Shown: one piece after another, positions 11,701 through 37,439 of the stretch | How positions within the stretch are numbered: position 1 is the stretch's first letter | Layout of the letters: each line of letters starts with the position of its first letter | Assembly (NCBI GenBank): GCA_964035795.1 | Contig: OZ038320.1 | Location: 13,972,776-14,036,775, forward strand | Length of the DNA stretch: 64,000 bases | Origin: Pterobdella sp. o SKG-2022 | Lineage: Eukaryota > Annelida > Clitellata > Hirudinida > Piscicolidae | Reading direction: 5' to 3' | Position numbers and translations under genes: made by a program | Notes under the pieces: generated by a model | The model's database searches: none | What the model was told of the DNA's origin: nothing | The model's input: the letters and a program-made list of their open reading frames with translations, nothing else

Positions 11701-14521
11701 GAATGGGAAGCTGTTGCATTATGCAAATACTTTGACTAAAAACAACTTCAATAAATTGCAAAACAATTTCCGAAGTCTTTCAATCTTTTCAATATAGTAT
11801 TTTATTCAGATAATTTCATCTCTTTATAATGTAAGTATATGCTACAAACCCAATGGAACAAAGACTGTTTCTCCTGGCTCTTGCAGGATTTCTCTCTGCA
11901 ATCAATTTAAAATATAGCATAAAAGTTCAAACAGGGCATAAAAATTAAGCCATCAAGAAATGACATAACAGTTAAGTTATGAACACATAATACTCACTGG
12001 CTTCCATTCAGCAGGCCAGTCTTTACTTTTGCACCTGTTTGCATTTGAAACATCAATTTGTGCAACTAAAATGTAATTTTTATAATTTCATAAGCTGAAT
12101 ATTTGAGATTATGGGTGTGCTATTTTTAGATCAAAAATAACAACTCAAAAATAAATGAATTATTATCTTTTATAACTTTTTATAGCAATCTTAATATCTT
12201 TCTCAGAGCTAGAGCATAAAGTTATTTATATTTAAAATTTGCGAAAATAATATAAAAAGATAAATAGATAGATACCAAGATTTTAAATCCGATTTAATCC
12301 CCACTAAACTGAGGGTGGCTAGATTTAAATTACCAGAAAAAACTACCCATAATAACTTTCAAAATCGAATAAAACATGCAAAAAGGTTTTTTTAGCAAGT
12401 TGTGAAACACATGAAAGTAGAAAAATGTTGCATGAGACTAACTTGGGATACTTGAGCATAAACCATGAAATGCCTTCACTTTTGTTCTTGCCTGCCTCCT
12501 CTGAGGTCAGCTTCAAGACGCTCTTTGGAGTCTTTGGGGGAAACAATACCCACCTACCGTTCATTTGTTTATTTATTGTAAAACCTCATAAAAATACATA
12601 CAAAATTTCGTTAATTTATACAAAGTTCACTGTGATTATTTTTGTTCTAATAAAAACAATAATAGAAAATAAATATTTAAAAGATGCACCACACAAGTAC
12701 AACACCCACCATTTGTGTCCCTGCACAAGAGAGTTCCATGCGGAAGTGTTAAGTGGGTCGATGTGAATCCCTGTGCCTGACCTGGCTGGTCCTATCACCA
12801 TCCATCTGAGGTTGTCATAATGTCTTAATGATTCACATGAATCAACTGATTAACTAGATTGTACTTAAAGCAATACCCAGGATTCTGAAGTCATCAATTG
12901 AGTTGATAATTAATTATTTGAAAAATAATCTTTAAAAAAAATTTCAACATGAAGTTTTGTGAAAAAATTCAAGGAAAAGCAAGAAGTTGAAAAGCTACCT
13001 GTAAGGAGGTCTGCGGTGGTCACCAGCATGCTTAAGGAGGTCATCTGTGAAGTACTTGGGTACCATGTAGTCATATAACAACTGCTTCTTCTTATAATGC
13101 TGCAAGTTGAATATATTAAAATCAAATTAAAATTTTTATACAATAAAAAAAATTAAAAAAGTTTATTTTTCATTTAGTTCAACAGCATATAAATATATGT
13201 ATCAAACAAATAAATACTTTAAATAAAATGCATTCAAATAAATCATCAAAAGCTGCTTTAAATAACTCATCTGTTAATATTCACCTCACCAAATGTGCTG
13301 TCAAAAATATACAAGGGACTATCATCCTGCAAATATAAATGCTAAATTTAATCCCATAAACCTCTCAATTTGAAGTTCTCCATGAAATGCATGTAAAATG
13401 GTAAATGAGCAAAAAACTAACATATATTTGATTATTTTTTAAGTTGAAAAATATTTAAATCAATTGAAAAACTTGTTTGAAAATGTAGTTTTGTTTTTTG
13501 CAGCATATAATCAAATGTTTGTATTCAATTTCATTAAAATGATAATACATGCTTAGTGATTCTTTAAAGTGATTTATCAATCAATCATCATCATTGTTAT
13601 GAACCATTATGATGAATTCATCAAAAATAATACATGAGATATAAACATTGTAGTTTGTCATTAAGCAGGTGCTAATGGCATTTGTATGATCATAACAACA
13701 GATATAAATAATCACCTTGTTATTTATCATGCAATATTTGTAAAAGTATTTGAACTTCATCTTGACACTGTTTCCATCATCATCTTCACCCACTCGAAAA
13801 GCTTGGTTACGATACTTTTTATACAGGTCCTAAAACGCAAAACAAATTTTAATCTTAAGACTAAAAGTCCATTTTAGGCAATACTAACCTGCATAAAAAA
13901 GAAATCAACGTTTAAAAATATTTTCAATAACAAAACTAATCCAGAGTATTGGATGAACCTTCATATTCCACTTGGTGAGTGCCCTCCAGTCTTTCATGAC
14001 ATTCCGTATCACAACTGGTTCATTGGCTTTTTCATATGTCTCCGAAAACTCTTTTTCTGACACCTAGGCATGTTTTTATTTCAATAATATTGAAATATTA
14101 TTAAAAAATAATTTGATTCGACCCATCAATTTTATAAAAATTTTTCTTTGAATGAAGATGGAAACATAATTTTGATTGAATAGTACTTTTATAAAACCTA
14201 TTCTGAATATTTGAGCAAATTTATATTTTTTGGATGGAAACATCTGAAGATTACATTTTCATAGTCTATTCTAGGCATATCATCATTGCGTCGCAGTTTT
14301 TGCAAATCAGGATCAAAATCATAATAATAATTCATTTTCTTCCACGCCTTCCAATTCTTTAACTCTATTGAAATGAAAATGCATGCTTATGAAACCTTAA
14401 AGAAGTTTAATCAAAAAGCTAAGATACTTTACGTTATTTACAACTCACCTGATCTAGCTTTTTTCTTCACATTATTAATCCTGTACAAATCTTGTTTAGT
14501 AAATTCTAAACAACTCGACAT
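8796..14521 (-). CDS. JMJD6: JMJD6 arginine demethylase / lysyl-hydroxylase (JmjC dioxygenase)
   Basis: Seventeen exons on the minus strand, all phases closing to 554 codons plus stop: 14449-14521, 14255-14364, 13959-14063, 13716-13829, 13285-13326, 12999-13099, 12710-12805, 12443-12553, 11998-12034, 11850-11895, 11431-11532, 11117-11157, 10729-10810, 10157-10232, 9899-9962, 9577-9635, 8796-9201. The protein is a nuclear Fe(II)/2-oxoglutarate oxygenase that hydroxylates lysines in splicing factors; arginine demethylation is also claimed for the family. The Fe ligands are visible: HID (H196, D198) in [20 protein letters not shown] and H282 in [11 protein letters not shown]213 of QGHK fits the 2OG-binding lysine. 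Family landmarks [14 protein letters not shown] and [11 protein letters not shown] are intact. A Ser/Asp-rich segment follows the catalytic core, as in vertebrate JMJD6, then a long Asn/Asp/Lys/Tyr-rich tail makes the protein about 150 residues longer than human (403 aa). An alternative donor at 9785 would lengthen exon 15 by 114 bp in frame. Confidence 0.93.
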
Positions 14522-16024
14522 TGTACGAAGCTTGTCAAAATTTAAAACCCACTAAAACTTATCTTTAATGTGAAGTTAAATTATATGTTATAATGTTACT
14601 TATACAAATATTTTTTTAACTTAAACTTATTTTTTTAGTTAAAATCGCGCGAAGGTAACTACGGGAAAACGATGTGAAAGAGAAGATCAAGGAAGATTAA
14701 AAGGAAATTTGAGAGACAACAAATAATTTCAAATAAAAGTTCACATACACAAGTAATCAAATTAAATAAGATGTTGTTCTCAAATGTTATATTTCCTCAT
14801 ATCTTCAATATAAAACAGGAAAAAAATGTTCAAGGTTGCTTTGCCTCTATCATTGCATTACTTGGTATGCTTTTTCATCATCTGATTAATACAGCCTAGC
14901 AATTTTATTAAAATGTAATTTTGATGGAGACAAATAATAAAAGTAATTTCATATTTTGAATAGTTTTTGTGCATTTTTTTCACGTTAATTTCAGAGTTTT
15001 GAGGTTTTTAATATTTGTGTTTAGTCATAATTCTCATTTGTAGCACCTACACAAACAATGCTACTATAATCATTCGGCACCTTCAAGTTATATTGTGAGA
15101 AATAGTTTCACGGATTGTTTGTTTATTTGTTTTTACATAAATTCTTGGCAAAAGCATTTTTGCTGGTTTCGTGAATAATGTGAAGCATCTGTTTAAAAAA
15201 ATTTAGTTTATGAAAACAAATTTCTAAAACATTTCCAGACGAACTCAAACCTAAAAACACTTGAGACTGTTTTAATTGTAGAAATTTAGTACGAAAAATG
15301 GAAATCTTGAATTTATGATTTTTAATAAAGGTTGTTTTTCCATTGCATTTATAATCTCTCCGAACCCTATTTTATAAGTTGACATCAAAGTAACGTTAAA
15401 TTTGTGCTATGCTATGAAATATTTTCAGTTTCAAAAAAAATGAAATTTTTTTTTTTCAAATAAACTTCATTAGCAACTATAACTTGAATATAATAAAAGC
15501 TTAAAAGACACAAAAGAATACGGAGCAAATTTAGTGCTTAGAGTTTGATTTTAACTGAGCTTTTTTATAAAAAAAATATCATTATCTTGTAGTTTTTTAA
15601 AGACACAGTATGCTTTGCTAATAACTAGAATTTCGTACAATAATTTCAACTTCGGGAGAAAAATAATAAAACACGTTTTTCAAAAAAATAAGCTTAAATT
15701 TTCGATAAATAAAACTTCACTATAGTTCAGTGGCCAATGTATTATGATAAACTTTTACTTATCGAAAATTTGTTAAATTTAAAAAAAAATTGAAAAATCA
15801 ACATTATCAATTGATAAGGTAAGTTAGGCTTTAGAAAAACTTCATGTTTTAGATTAATAAGCACTTCGCTTTTGTTTACCCTACAATTTGATTTAGGCTA
15901 TTCTACAAATAAACAAACACACATACAAGCAGACAAACAAACAAACAAATAAAAAAACACATATACAAGCAAAAAAATAATCAATATTATTAAAGTGGCA
16001 TGAAACTGATTAAGTTATCAAGAC
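14522..16024. other. Intergenic and promoter-side region of JMJD6, no gene seen
   Basis: The segment just right of 14521 should hold the JMJD6 promoter and 5' untranslated region. No clear core-promoter element stands out in the AT-rich background. 15900-15965 is a low-complexity ACAAACAAACA-type run. No exon-like or transposon-coding stretch was seen in the rest. Confidence 0.5.
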
Positions 16025-16830
16025 TACTTTGGAATATGGGATGATTCGTCCTTTGCGAGTGAAGACGACCACAAATTCTATTCCTCGTATCTGTGAATGC
16101 TAAGATGGCTGGTCAGACCAATCTTTGCACTGAATTGCTTTGAGCAGTGTGAACAGGGATATGCAGAAGTAGAAGAGGAAGTACTCACTCTTATTTTGCG
16201 ACGCTGGCGTTTCTGCTCTTGCTCTTACACACGCCTCGTTTCAAAGCTCAACACACCAGTAGAAACAGTGCTGCGCTAGAAAGTCCGGTCTCGAGCTATT
16301 TCTTCCCAGGTGTCAAGATCAATGTTGCAATGTTTTAGAGAAGCCTTCAGTGTGTTCTTATATCGCTTTCTCTGACCCCCAAGAGAGCGCTTGCCTTCAA
16401 CCAGCTCACCGAAAAGCAATCGCTTTGGCAGTCGTTCGTCGAGCATTCTGAGTACGTGCTCTGCCCATCTGAGCTGAAAGCGCTTGAGAAACGCATGAAT
16501 ACTCTGCATGTTAGCTTTTTGGAGTAATTTTGTGTCGGGTACTTTGTCCTGCCAACGGATGCGAAGCAATTTCCTAAGACATCGCATGTAGAAAGAGTTC
16601 TGTCTGGCGTGGCGACTATACACAGTCCATGTTTCGCCTGCGTATGGTAATGTAGGAAGAATGATTGCACGGTACACTTTCAGCTTGGTCAAAACGCTGA
16701 TCCCTCTTCTTTCCCACACCTTCTTTCTTAGTGTGCCGAAAACTGAGATGGCTTTTGCGATTCTGTAGAAAACCTCTTTGTCGATACTGACAAAATTTGA
16801 CAGTCCTAATAAAGTAGATTTTCATTTTTT
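16025..16830 (-). mobile_element. LINE relic: reverse transcriptase C-terminus with terminal zinc-knuckle
   Basis: The minus strand has a 147-codon open stretch (16276-16719) reading KLKVYRAIILPTLPYAGETW, KRFQLRWAEHVLRM, LPKRLLFGELVEGKR and GGQRKRYKNTLKASLKHCNI, the usual end of an animal non-LTR reverse transcriptase. Upstream (16720-16825, another frame) comes KEVFYRIAKAISVFGTLRKK. Downstream (about 16045-16160, another frame) comes YPCSHCSKQFSAKIGLTSH, a C2H2-like finger found at the very end of these polymerases. It is 5'-truncated and frameshifted. Confidence 0.85.
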
Positions 16831-17051
16831 CCAGCCCCTCACGCTTGATCCTTCAATCCACATCCACCCAGTCATTTCTTTCAATTACCCCTTCTTTCTT
16901 TCCACTAATTTGATTTTCTAAAAAAAAATACTTGAGAGAAAAAATTTCAAAAATTATGTTTTAAGATTATAAGACTTAATCATAAAGTGGGTTTTTAAGC
17001 ACTTGGAAAAAGTTGTTGTGGAGGTTATGGATTTGAGGGGATTTGGAAGAT

Positions 17052-17226
17052 TGTAATGTAATACGGTATTTATAAAGCGCTTTTCCTTATAGATCAAAGC
17101 GCTTGCTACAAATTTAATGTAGCGAAAACACACTGTGAAACAGGTGCTAATTGTCGGCCCACGCGGGATCGAAGCCGGTAACTTTCGATAATTAGTCTAA
17201 TGCTCAAACATTGAGCTATAGGGACC
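17052..17226 (-). mobile_element. tRNA-derived SINE, copy A
   Basis: Read on the minus strand, the element starts with a tRNA-like head containing TAGCTCAATGTTTGAGCATTAG (A-box region) and GGCTTCGATCCC (B box). A unique body follows (GTGGGCCGACAATTAGCACCTGTTTCACAGTGTGTTTTCGCTACA) and ends with AAGCGCTTTGA...AAAGCGCTTTATAAATAC. Closely related copies lie at 40108-40270, 44644-44790 and 53317-53485. The head end lies against the LINE relic at 17220-17720, suggesting insertion into it. Confidence 0.8.
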
Positions 17227-17725
17227 AAAGAATTGGTACAGCAACTTCAAATCTTCTGTTCCCCAAAATGGTGTTAGCCCTCACTCTTGCTATGTCCATT
17301 GTGTTCGATGATCTGAGTCTTTTCCTTTCAGGCAATGAAGATACAGTTGATAATTTTGATGAAAGATAAGAAGGGCTTTCCATTTTGAGACATTTATGCA
17401 CTTGTAATATCATCTTGTATTGGATTCTTTCTCCAATTTTTAGCCAGTGTAGATTTGATGAGACAGAAGTTATGTGATCAAACTTTCTAGTTCCTGATAT
17501 TAATCTGGCTGGTTTTTAACTTGGGTTATCCCATTTTTACAATGTTTCCATAATCAATGCGACTCAATACCAGAGCTGATACAAGTGTCTTGAGTGACCC
17601 TTGGCTCAGGTACTTTTTAATGCTTCTTATCTTTCTCAGTGATGCAAATGACGTTTCTACAACTTCAAACTTGCTGCTTATACATCGGCAACTTTTGAAA
17701 AGTTCATTGATTTCCAAAATTGAAA
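17220..17725 (-). mobile_element. CR1/L2-like LINE relic
   Basis: Minus-strand translation gives SFASLRKIRSIKKYLSQGSL and TLVSALVLSRIDYGNIV (17526-17690). These match the RRIRxxL...LVxAxVxSRLDYCNSL region of CR1/L2 polymerases. After a frame change, LHWLKIGERIQYKMILQVHK, SPSYLSSKLS, RLRSSNTMDIARVRANTILG and FEVAVPILWSL (17221-17450) follow, the standard carboxy-terminal segment ending in the LWNSLP-like motif. The copy is cut off at its 3' side exactly where SINE copy A begins. Confidence 0.8.
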
Positions 17726-17733
17726 AATTTTAC

Positions 17734-17924
17734 TTATGATTAACTAAAATAGCCTATTAAAAAATATGATTCGAATCAAACACTTTTATTAACTGAATAA
17801 TAACACAAAGCTTTCCGTAGGTTGAACTCACTTCAACAAGTATAAACACTTTGTTATTATTAAGTTAATAAAAGTGTTTGATTCAAATCGTTTTTGATAA
17901 TAGGTTAGTTTAATTAATCATAAT
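17734..17924. repeat. Foldback (MITE-like) element, copy 2
   Basis: Terminal inverted repeats of about 75 bp (17734-17810 and 17850-17924) start TTATGATTAA and end TTAATCATAA, with around 85-90% complementarity, flanking a short centre. It has no ORF. The core words CAAACACTTTTATTAACTGA, TAATAACACAAAGCTTTCCG and TTGAACTCAC recur in related form in the foldbacks at 110-256 and 56938-57075. Confidence 0.85.
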
Positions 17925-18993
17925 ATTTTTACCAAAACGAATAACCGACACATATTTCAAACTTAAAAAGATGACCAATGAGATACAAAGTACTACTGGC
18001 AACATTGCATTTGTGCAACAACGCTCACATCACAAAAGAAACATTTAACATTTGTCACTCTTTTTTCTAGACAAGCTGAAATACCAAAAAAAAATTTGCA
18101 TAAACTCGCCTTTCTGGTGTGATAAGTACGAATTAATAATGGTAATGGTATTTAACAAGAAACGAAAAAATTGAAGTGTGATTTTGATCCTTTGTGGAAA
18201 TAGTTAGTTTTACCTTTCAACTTAAATTTACTAGTGAAAATTAAATATAGTAATATTTAAATAAAAGATTTGCTTTTCAGACTAATCTACTTTTTTATTC
18301 TTTTTGCTTCACAGAGGGCAATTTTAGTAAGAACTGGTATTTTTTTAACTTTACGTAGATGATTTGGACTAAAAAGACTATTTTAATTTTTTAATTTTGT
18401 TATTTATAATTTTTTAACTCGAACTTTCAAATAAATTATTTATAATTTTTTAACTCGAACTTTCAAATAAATTATTCACAAAAATAGGCTTAAAACCAAC
18501 GAACAGGTCTTCAAATTAATTTGCATAGAAAGTAAATATAAAATTATAAAAATTAGTTATTAGATGAGAACTAGCGAATGAAAATAATAGGTGAAACCTT
18601 AAGATTCAGTTTTTATTTTCATAGATCGTTTGGTTTTGGTCGTGAAGCGAAAGCCGGCATCTACATTATTCATATTAGGCAAAATTCACAAATAAAATGT
18701 TGAAAATAATTTTATTCCACTGAAATTGTTGAAATAAAAAGATTAACTAATAGAAGTTCATTTTTATCGAATGGAATAATTCATTTATTTTAGATGAACC
18801 CGCATTTACTTTTGTAATTTTTGAAGCTTCGCTTTGTTTGCTTAGGTTTTGATAGTCAACTTTTAAGGTTTAGTTATAAAAAAAATTTGAATAAATTCAT
18901 TTTTATTGCAAAAAATCTGAAACACTGATTTTTTTTTACTTCAAAGCCGACAGTTTTTAGATCAAAATTATTTTGAAACAATTTGATAGAAAG
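17925..18993. other. AT-rich region upstream of ISWI with a short tandem duplication
   Basis: A 36-bp unit (TTATTTATAATTTTTTAACT followed by CGAACTTTCAAATAAA) is present twice in direct tandem at about 18400-18471. No exons or transposon-coding stretches were seen. The part close to 18994 should contain the ISWI 5' untranslated region and promoter. Confidence 0.5.
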
Positions 18994-32471
<13,478 letters not shown>

Positions 32472-33734
32472 AAAGTCTGTTATTAATGGAATTTAAGTCA
32501 ACATAAAAATCCGGGACTTTGTCTTAAAATTGTATTAGTTAATGTATAATAATATATTTATTAATTTTGAACTCAAATGGTCCATAGAGAAGTTTTTGTT
32601 GAAAACTTAACCATGTATTTGTGTTAGACGTGTTGGTCATTTTAATAAATTTTTTGTTTAAACTTGTTGTGTCATGTTTGAATTTAATTTGTTCTCACTG
32701 GTTAGCTTTGAAGCATGTAAAGATTCATTTTAAAAAAAACAACATAAAGCTCCAATAAATTGGAAAGATGATCATGTTTTAATGAAAATTACATAAACCT
32801 TGTATTCTTAAACATACGTTAGTCAACACTGGTAGTTTCAGTTTATTTTCGAGGCATTAGAAGATCACAAGAAAATGAAATGAGACTAAATTAGATTGTA
32901 ATCAGTCCTAATCTTACAAAACCCTGAACGCAGTTTGAAAAATTTATGAAATACTTTTTTTACTTACGAGTCATCTTCACTATTTTACCCATCTGAACTC
33001 ATCTTTTAACCCATCTATAAAAATTGTTGTAATTATCATAAAATTTACAAACAATTATCATGTCACGTCGTAGCGGTTGATGCTGTTGCACAACTTTTTA
33101 CCTTACCACCACGAACTTTCTAATTTTAGTTTTAGTCATATATCAAGCTATTTTAATTTCGACAGTTCTCAAAACATATCTAACGAACATAGTCTTTTTT
33201 TAAAAAAATGTATCATATTTAAAGCTGCTTCTGGTTAAAAAGTTCGACCATTTAACTTCTAAATTAAAATCAAAAACCATCATAAACACTGATACGTAAT
33301 ATTCACACGTCCAACGTAGCCATTATTTGGATTATCACTCAGAAATGAAATATTTTTCTCATATAGCATATTTACAAAAAAACCTCAATTAATCCTTTCT
33401 AGACCACTAAACCCTTGCGGCAACGCGTCTACTAAGCTGTAACAAGCTTACAAAAGAGGGGTTTAAAAAAATGATTAATCTGCCATTTACTAAATCAACT
33501 TTCACAATCTTCTTTCTCAATTCTTGTTTTACAGAATACTCTGCATAAATCCCAGTGCTACTATAAGACCAGATGAACTTATAATGACTGTTCTTTTTCG
33601 TCATCGACCTCGTTGAAACATCTCTCCATCTAATTTCTTTTATTCAGCATGTTTCAATCTTACGTTTAGTCAGTACTTGAATATTCTACTTCAAATGATC
33701 ACGCAATGTACAAACGTTTCAATTAAATTGAGAT
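32472..33734. other. Intergenic region after ISWI, no gene seen
   Basis: The start of this stretch is likely the ISWI 3' untranslated region; AATAAA-like words occur near 32640 and 32753. No exon with a credible splice context was recognised in the remainder. Confidence 0.5.
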
Positions 33735-34430
33735 TGATAATAATAATAATAATGAATTATTTATATAGCGCCTCTTACGCATCGTTCAAAGGCGCTCTGC
33801 TATGAACTGCTTAAAGAAGAAAGTTTTTAGGTTTTTAAGAAAAATAGGATAGAAAGAAGATTTGAGATTAGGAGGAAGAGAGTTCCAGAGAAGTGGACCA
33901 AAAAAAGAAAAAGCAGATTTAGCATAGGAGTGAGAGAGAGAGATAATGAAGAGTTTAGAACGAGTAGAAGACCGTAGGCCGGCACGTTTAGGAGGTAGTA
34001 AAAGGTTAAAAAGATAGGAAGGCGAAGTAGAATAAAAAATTTTGTACATGAGAAAACAGCTTTTGAAGGAAGAGCGAAAGTGAAGAGGTAGCCAGTAAAG
34101 ATCGACAAGAGATGGAGAGATATGGGAGAATTTAGGAGTATGAGAGACCAGACGTGCAGCAAAGTTGAAAGCTTTAGTTAGAAGATAAAGAGTAGATTTA
34201 GGAAAATTAAAGTACAAAGAGTTGTTCTAGTCAAGTCGGGAGAGAACAAAAGAGCAGACAAGAATCCTAAGAGAGGCATCATCGAGATAAGAAGAGATCT
34301 GTCTGATACGACGTAGATGAAAAAAAAATAAGAAGCAACAGAAAGAATTTGAGGATTAAAAAAGAAGGGAAGAATCAAGGAGAAAGCCAAGACAGCGAAT
34401 AAAAGAAGATGGATAGATACTAAGGTCTTT
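33735..34430 (-). mobile_element. CR1/L2-like LINE, 5'-truncated, long open 3' part
   Basis: The minus strand has an open 143-codon stretch (33786-34217) with SLVDLYWLPLHFRSSFKSCF, SPSYLFNLLLPPKRAGLRSS, SYAKSAFSFFGPLLWNSLPP and a C-terminal FLKNLKTFFF. This is the textbook carboxy-terminus of CR1/L2 polymerases. Upstream in another frame, LRRIRQISSYLDDASLRILV and SRLDYNNSLYF (34200-34330) continue the same domain. The 3' end carries a GCGCTATATAAAT motif followed by an (ATT)n tail (33735-33775). It is less degraded than the other LINEs here, so it is probably a more recent insertion. Confidence 0.88.
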
Positions 34431-34868
34431 GATCCTTATTAGTGAATAATTTTTGGACAATGCTTAAAATAAAAACTTTGTCTTTGTGCGCGAGACCTTT
34501 ATTTTATACTTCATTTCTGTTTCTATAATAATTAGCCAGAATGAAATTCTATGGCTTTAAGAATTTAATATTGCTAACGGGGGTGCAGACCGGAAACTAA
34601 ATGTTTCTCTGAAAAAATCAACTATAGTTGATCGTTATCTAAAACTGAAAAACTCTTCGTGAAATGTATTTCCTACTGATTACGATATTTCAAAATCTCA
34701 AAGAAAATTTTAAAAAATTTTAATTATAAAAGCTTATTCGAATTTTAGTAGATTATTATTTTTTAATTTCTTAATTTAAAATTTTGTTGAAAATAATTAT
34801 AAAATTTAAATATGCAAAGAAAAAGAACTGAAATCAAAATGTTTCTTTTTAAGGATATCTATGTCAAA

Positions 34869-37005
34869 ATGGCTTCCGCCCTTGTTCGTTGCGTTTCGTC
34901 AAAAGTAAAAGTTTCTAAAGGACTTTTGGGACTATCAGGGTCTCGTTTTTATTCCGCCCCAAGCCATGAAGAACCCGACCCATTAAAAGGAAAAATTGGT
35001 AATTTCAATGTGTTTTCGTGATAATACCCATTCACGATGGGTTTTTAACTGACAAACAATTATATAACGTTACACACTTGCCATGATACATTTATTTTTT
35101 ATTAAAAACATTAGTTTTGTATTTGAGCTTTGCAAAATTTTTTAATTATTTGTCAAGGTCAACGTTGAACCACTTAAGCTTTTAAATTTAGTTAAAGATA
35201 TTTGTAATTTCATAAAATACATAGTTTGTATTATTACACGTTTCAGTTTCAAGTGACTTGCAGATGCCCGATGAGTTAGGTCATGCTGTAGGAGCTGAAA
35301 GATGGGAGTTGTTGAACAAACAAGCTGGAAATGAAGTAATTATATCTTTTTAGATTTTATTTTCATTATTCATGTTTCAATTTTTTATTAAGGATCCTTA
35401 TGAAATGAAAGTTAAAAAAAGAGCTAAAGGGACAAAAGAAGAACCAACACTTATTCCTTCTGTCTTCAATAAAAGGCTGATTGGATGCATTTGTTAGTGT
35501 CATTATATTAAAAATTATAGTACATATATATTTAAACTTTCATGATAACTTAAATAATGAATATATACATAATTGTTAATGCAACTAATTCCTTACCTTA
35601 ATTGGGGTTTTAAAGTTTCTCTTTGATCAATCAGTTCTTATAAAATTTTATGGTGTTTTCTGAGTGGACTTCAAAAAAATGAAAACATCATTTTCAAAAA
35701 TCAGGAGTTTTTGTCAATTAAAATTGTGAGGTGAACAGAGTATTTATTCATAAGTCCCAAAGCTTTTTTAAAGTCTAGCTTACATTATCAAGTGGTGATC
35801 ACTTGATAAGGTGAACTTTGTGACTTTGTTTTTTATCTCACTATTTGATTTAGGCTATTCTATGTCATCTGTTAAAACTAAATCCTAATATGAGTTTTTT
35901 GAGAATGAATACTTTCATAAAAAAATGAATAAAACTTAAAGATTTTTTCATATAAAATAAAGAAAAAAAAACTGCCTCATGGAAATATAATGTGCTAAAT
36001 TTTCATAGAATAAGCATTAAAGGTTATATATAAAGATTCTGCTTTCAGAATGACTTCAAAAAAGGCATGATTTTCATAAAAATAGTGTTTGAGTGAGATC
36101 AGTTGTCTTCAAATGGGTTTAATAAATTATTTTTTGTAAGAGAAATTTGGTTAAGGATTTAGATTTTTAACTTAATAGGAAAGTTTGAAAGGTTCCAGTT
36201 GATTTAGTGTACCAGTCACATTTTCAACATTGTAACTAAATTTCTTTTGATTAAAAACTATTTTTTTTGTGGTCTGTCAATGAGTTTATCAAGGTTCTTT
36301 ATTTTCTATGTATTTCAAAGATCATTAATGTAACTTATAATGTTATGAAAATTTATGGTGCTTTACAAATTGTTCATTAACAATTCTTGCAACCAATTTA
36401 AGTAGTTTTTTAATGTGAGTGATTAGACGTTGTCTGCTTGATTGTTGCAGCATGAATGTTGTCAAATTATAAAAAATCTTCAAGTATTCGGGTGAAGACA
36501 ACTATAATCAACGCTTAGCTTTTTTTGGGAACATAAAAGCGCCAAACGTTGATCATAAAAAAAAGATATCCAGAAAACACCAGCATTACTAAGATTAAAG
36601 AGGTCAAAAAAGTTCTAGTTGTTCAAAGTCTAAATAAACTGCTTTCCCACAGAACAGCTTGTATCATTCTACTTTTTATCTTTGTTTAAGCTGTTTGAAA
36701 TTCTTTGTTAGTTCATAAGGTTGTCAAATGTTGACAACTTGATGGCTGATTCTTAGTCCTAAAATAACTTTGTGAAGTTAAAGGCATATAAGCCAAATTC
36801 TGGGTTTTAAACTTAGGAATAACGGAAAAAAAGCGTTAAAATTCAAAAATACTTTGTTTTCAATACTCCGTTAATGATTTCAGGTGAAGATGACTCTCTA
36901 ACAGTTGTCTGGATGTACCTTCATCGAGGAGAACCAAAAAGGTGCCAGTGTGGATACTGGTTTAAAATTGTTGATGTTGACAAATCTAAATATGTTTTTG
37001 CTTAG
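34869..37005 (+). CDS. COX5B: Cytochrome c oxidase subunit 5B, mitochondrial
   Basis: Four in-phase exons: 34869-34998, 35247-35335, 35393-35492, 36884-37005; 146 aa. It is a nuclear-encoded, matrix-side, zinc-binding subunit of respiratory complex IV. The N-terminus MASALVRCVSSKVKVSKGLL is an Arg/Lys/Ser-rich mitochondrial targeting peptide. The mature part carries DPYEMKVKKRAKGT, EEPTLIPSVFNKRLIGCIC and VVWMYLHRGEPKRCQCGYWF. The Zn ligand cysteines are in GCIC and CQCG; the CxC spacing (CxxC in mammals) also occurs in insects as I recall. In-frame ATGs at 34812 and 34839 would extend the protein by up to 19 residues, but the targeting peptide best fits the ATG at 34869. The last intron is about 1.4 kb. 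AATAAA words follow the stop near 37076. Confidence 0.95.
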
Positions 37006-37439
37006 TGGAATAATGGAATAGTTGATTTTTTGATGGGTTTATTAAAGGTGGAAAGTGAAAATATTTCGATAAAAAATAAATAAAAATGTCTGGTTTAATA
37101 ACAAAATTAATGTTTTGTGAGAACATTTCGAAAAGTACGAAATAGAGATTTTTTATGAAAATAAAGTTACAAAAACTTCCTAGACGGCGCATCATAATGA
37201 GGAATTAAATAGATTGTTATTAAAAAGTTTTCCTAAAATCAGAACACTAATCTTGGCGATATGCTTTTAATACAGCACTTTTTCTATGGCTTATAAAATA
37301 ATACAATAGAGTTTTTAATACTAACGTTTATACCTAGTTAAATTTTCTTTTAAAATTGTACTTTCACTTCACTTCGTTTTCTGAAAAGGAACTTAATTAA
37401 GAAAATAATTTTTGGCTTAATTGTTAAGAAATATTTTCA
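37006..37439. other. Short COX5B-STIM intergenic spacer
   Basis: Only 434 bp separate the COX5B stop from the STIM start codon, in the same orientation. AATAAA words near 37076 could end the COX5B transcript, so the STIM promoter must lie in the remaining 300 bp or so, or within COX5B. No recognisable promoter element stands out. Confidence 0.5.

Noticed and set aside
15900..15965. ACAAACAAACA-rich run, considered as a direct-repeat (CRISPR-like) array
   Set aside because: Simple low-complexity sequence without regular spacers, and the host is a eukaryote.
33407..33604. Minus-strand 65-codon open frame
   Set aside because: No motif, no splice context, and composition matches the AT-rich intergenic background.
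35780..35815. Short palindrome around GTGATCAC
   Set aside because: A 24-bp imperfect hairpin in an AT-rich intron of COX5B, too short to separate from chance.
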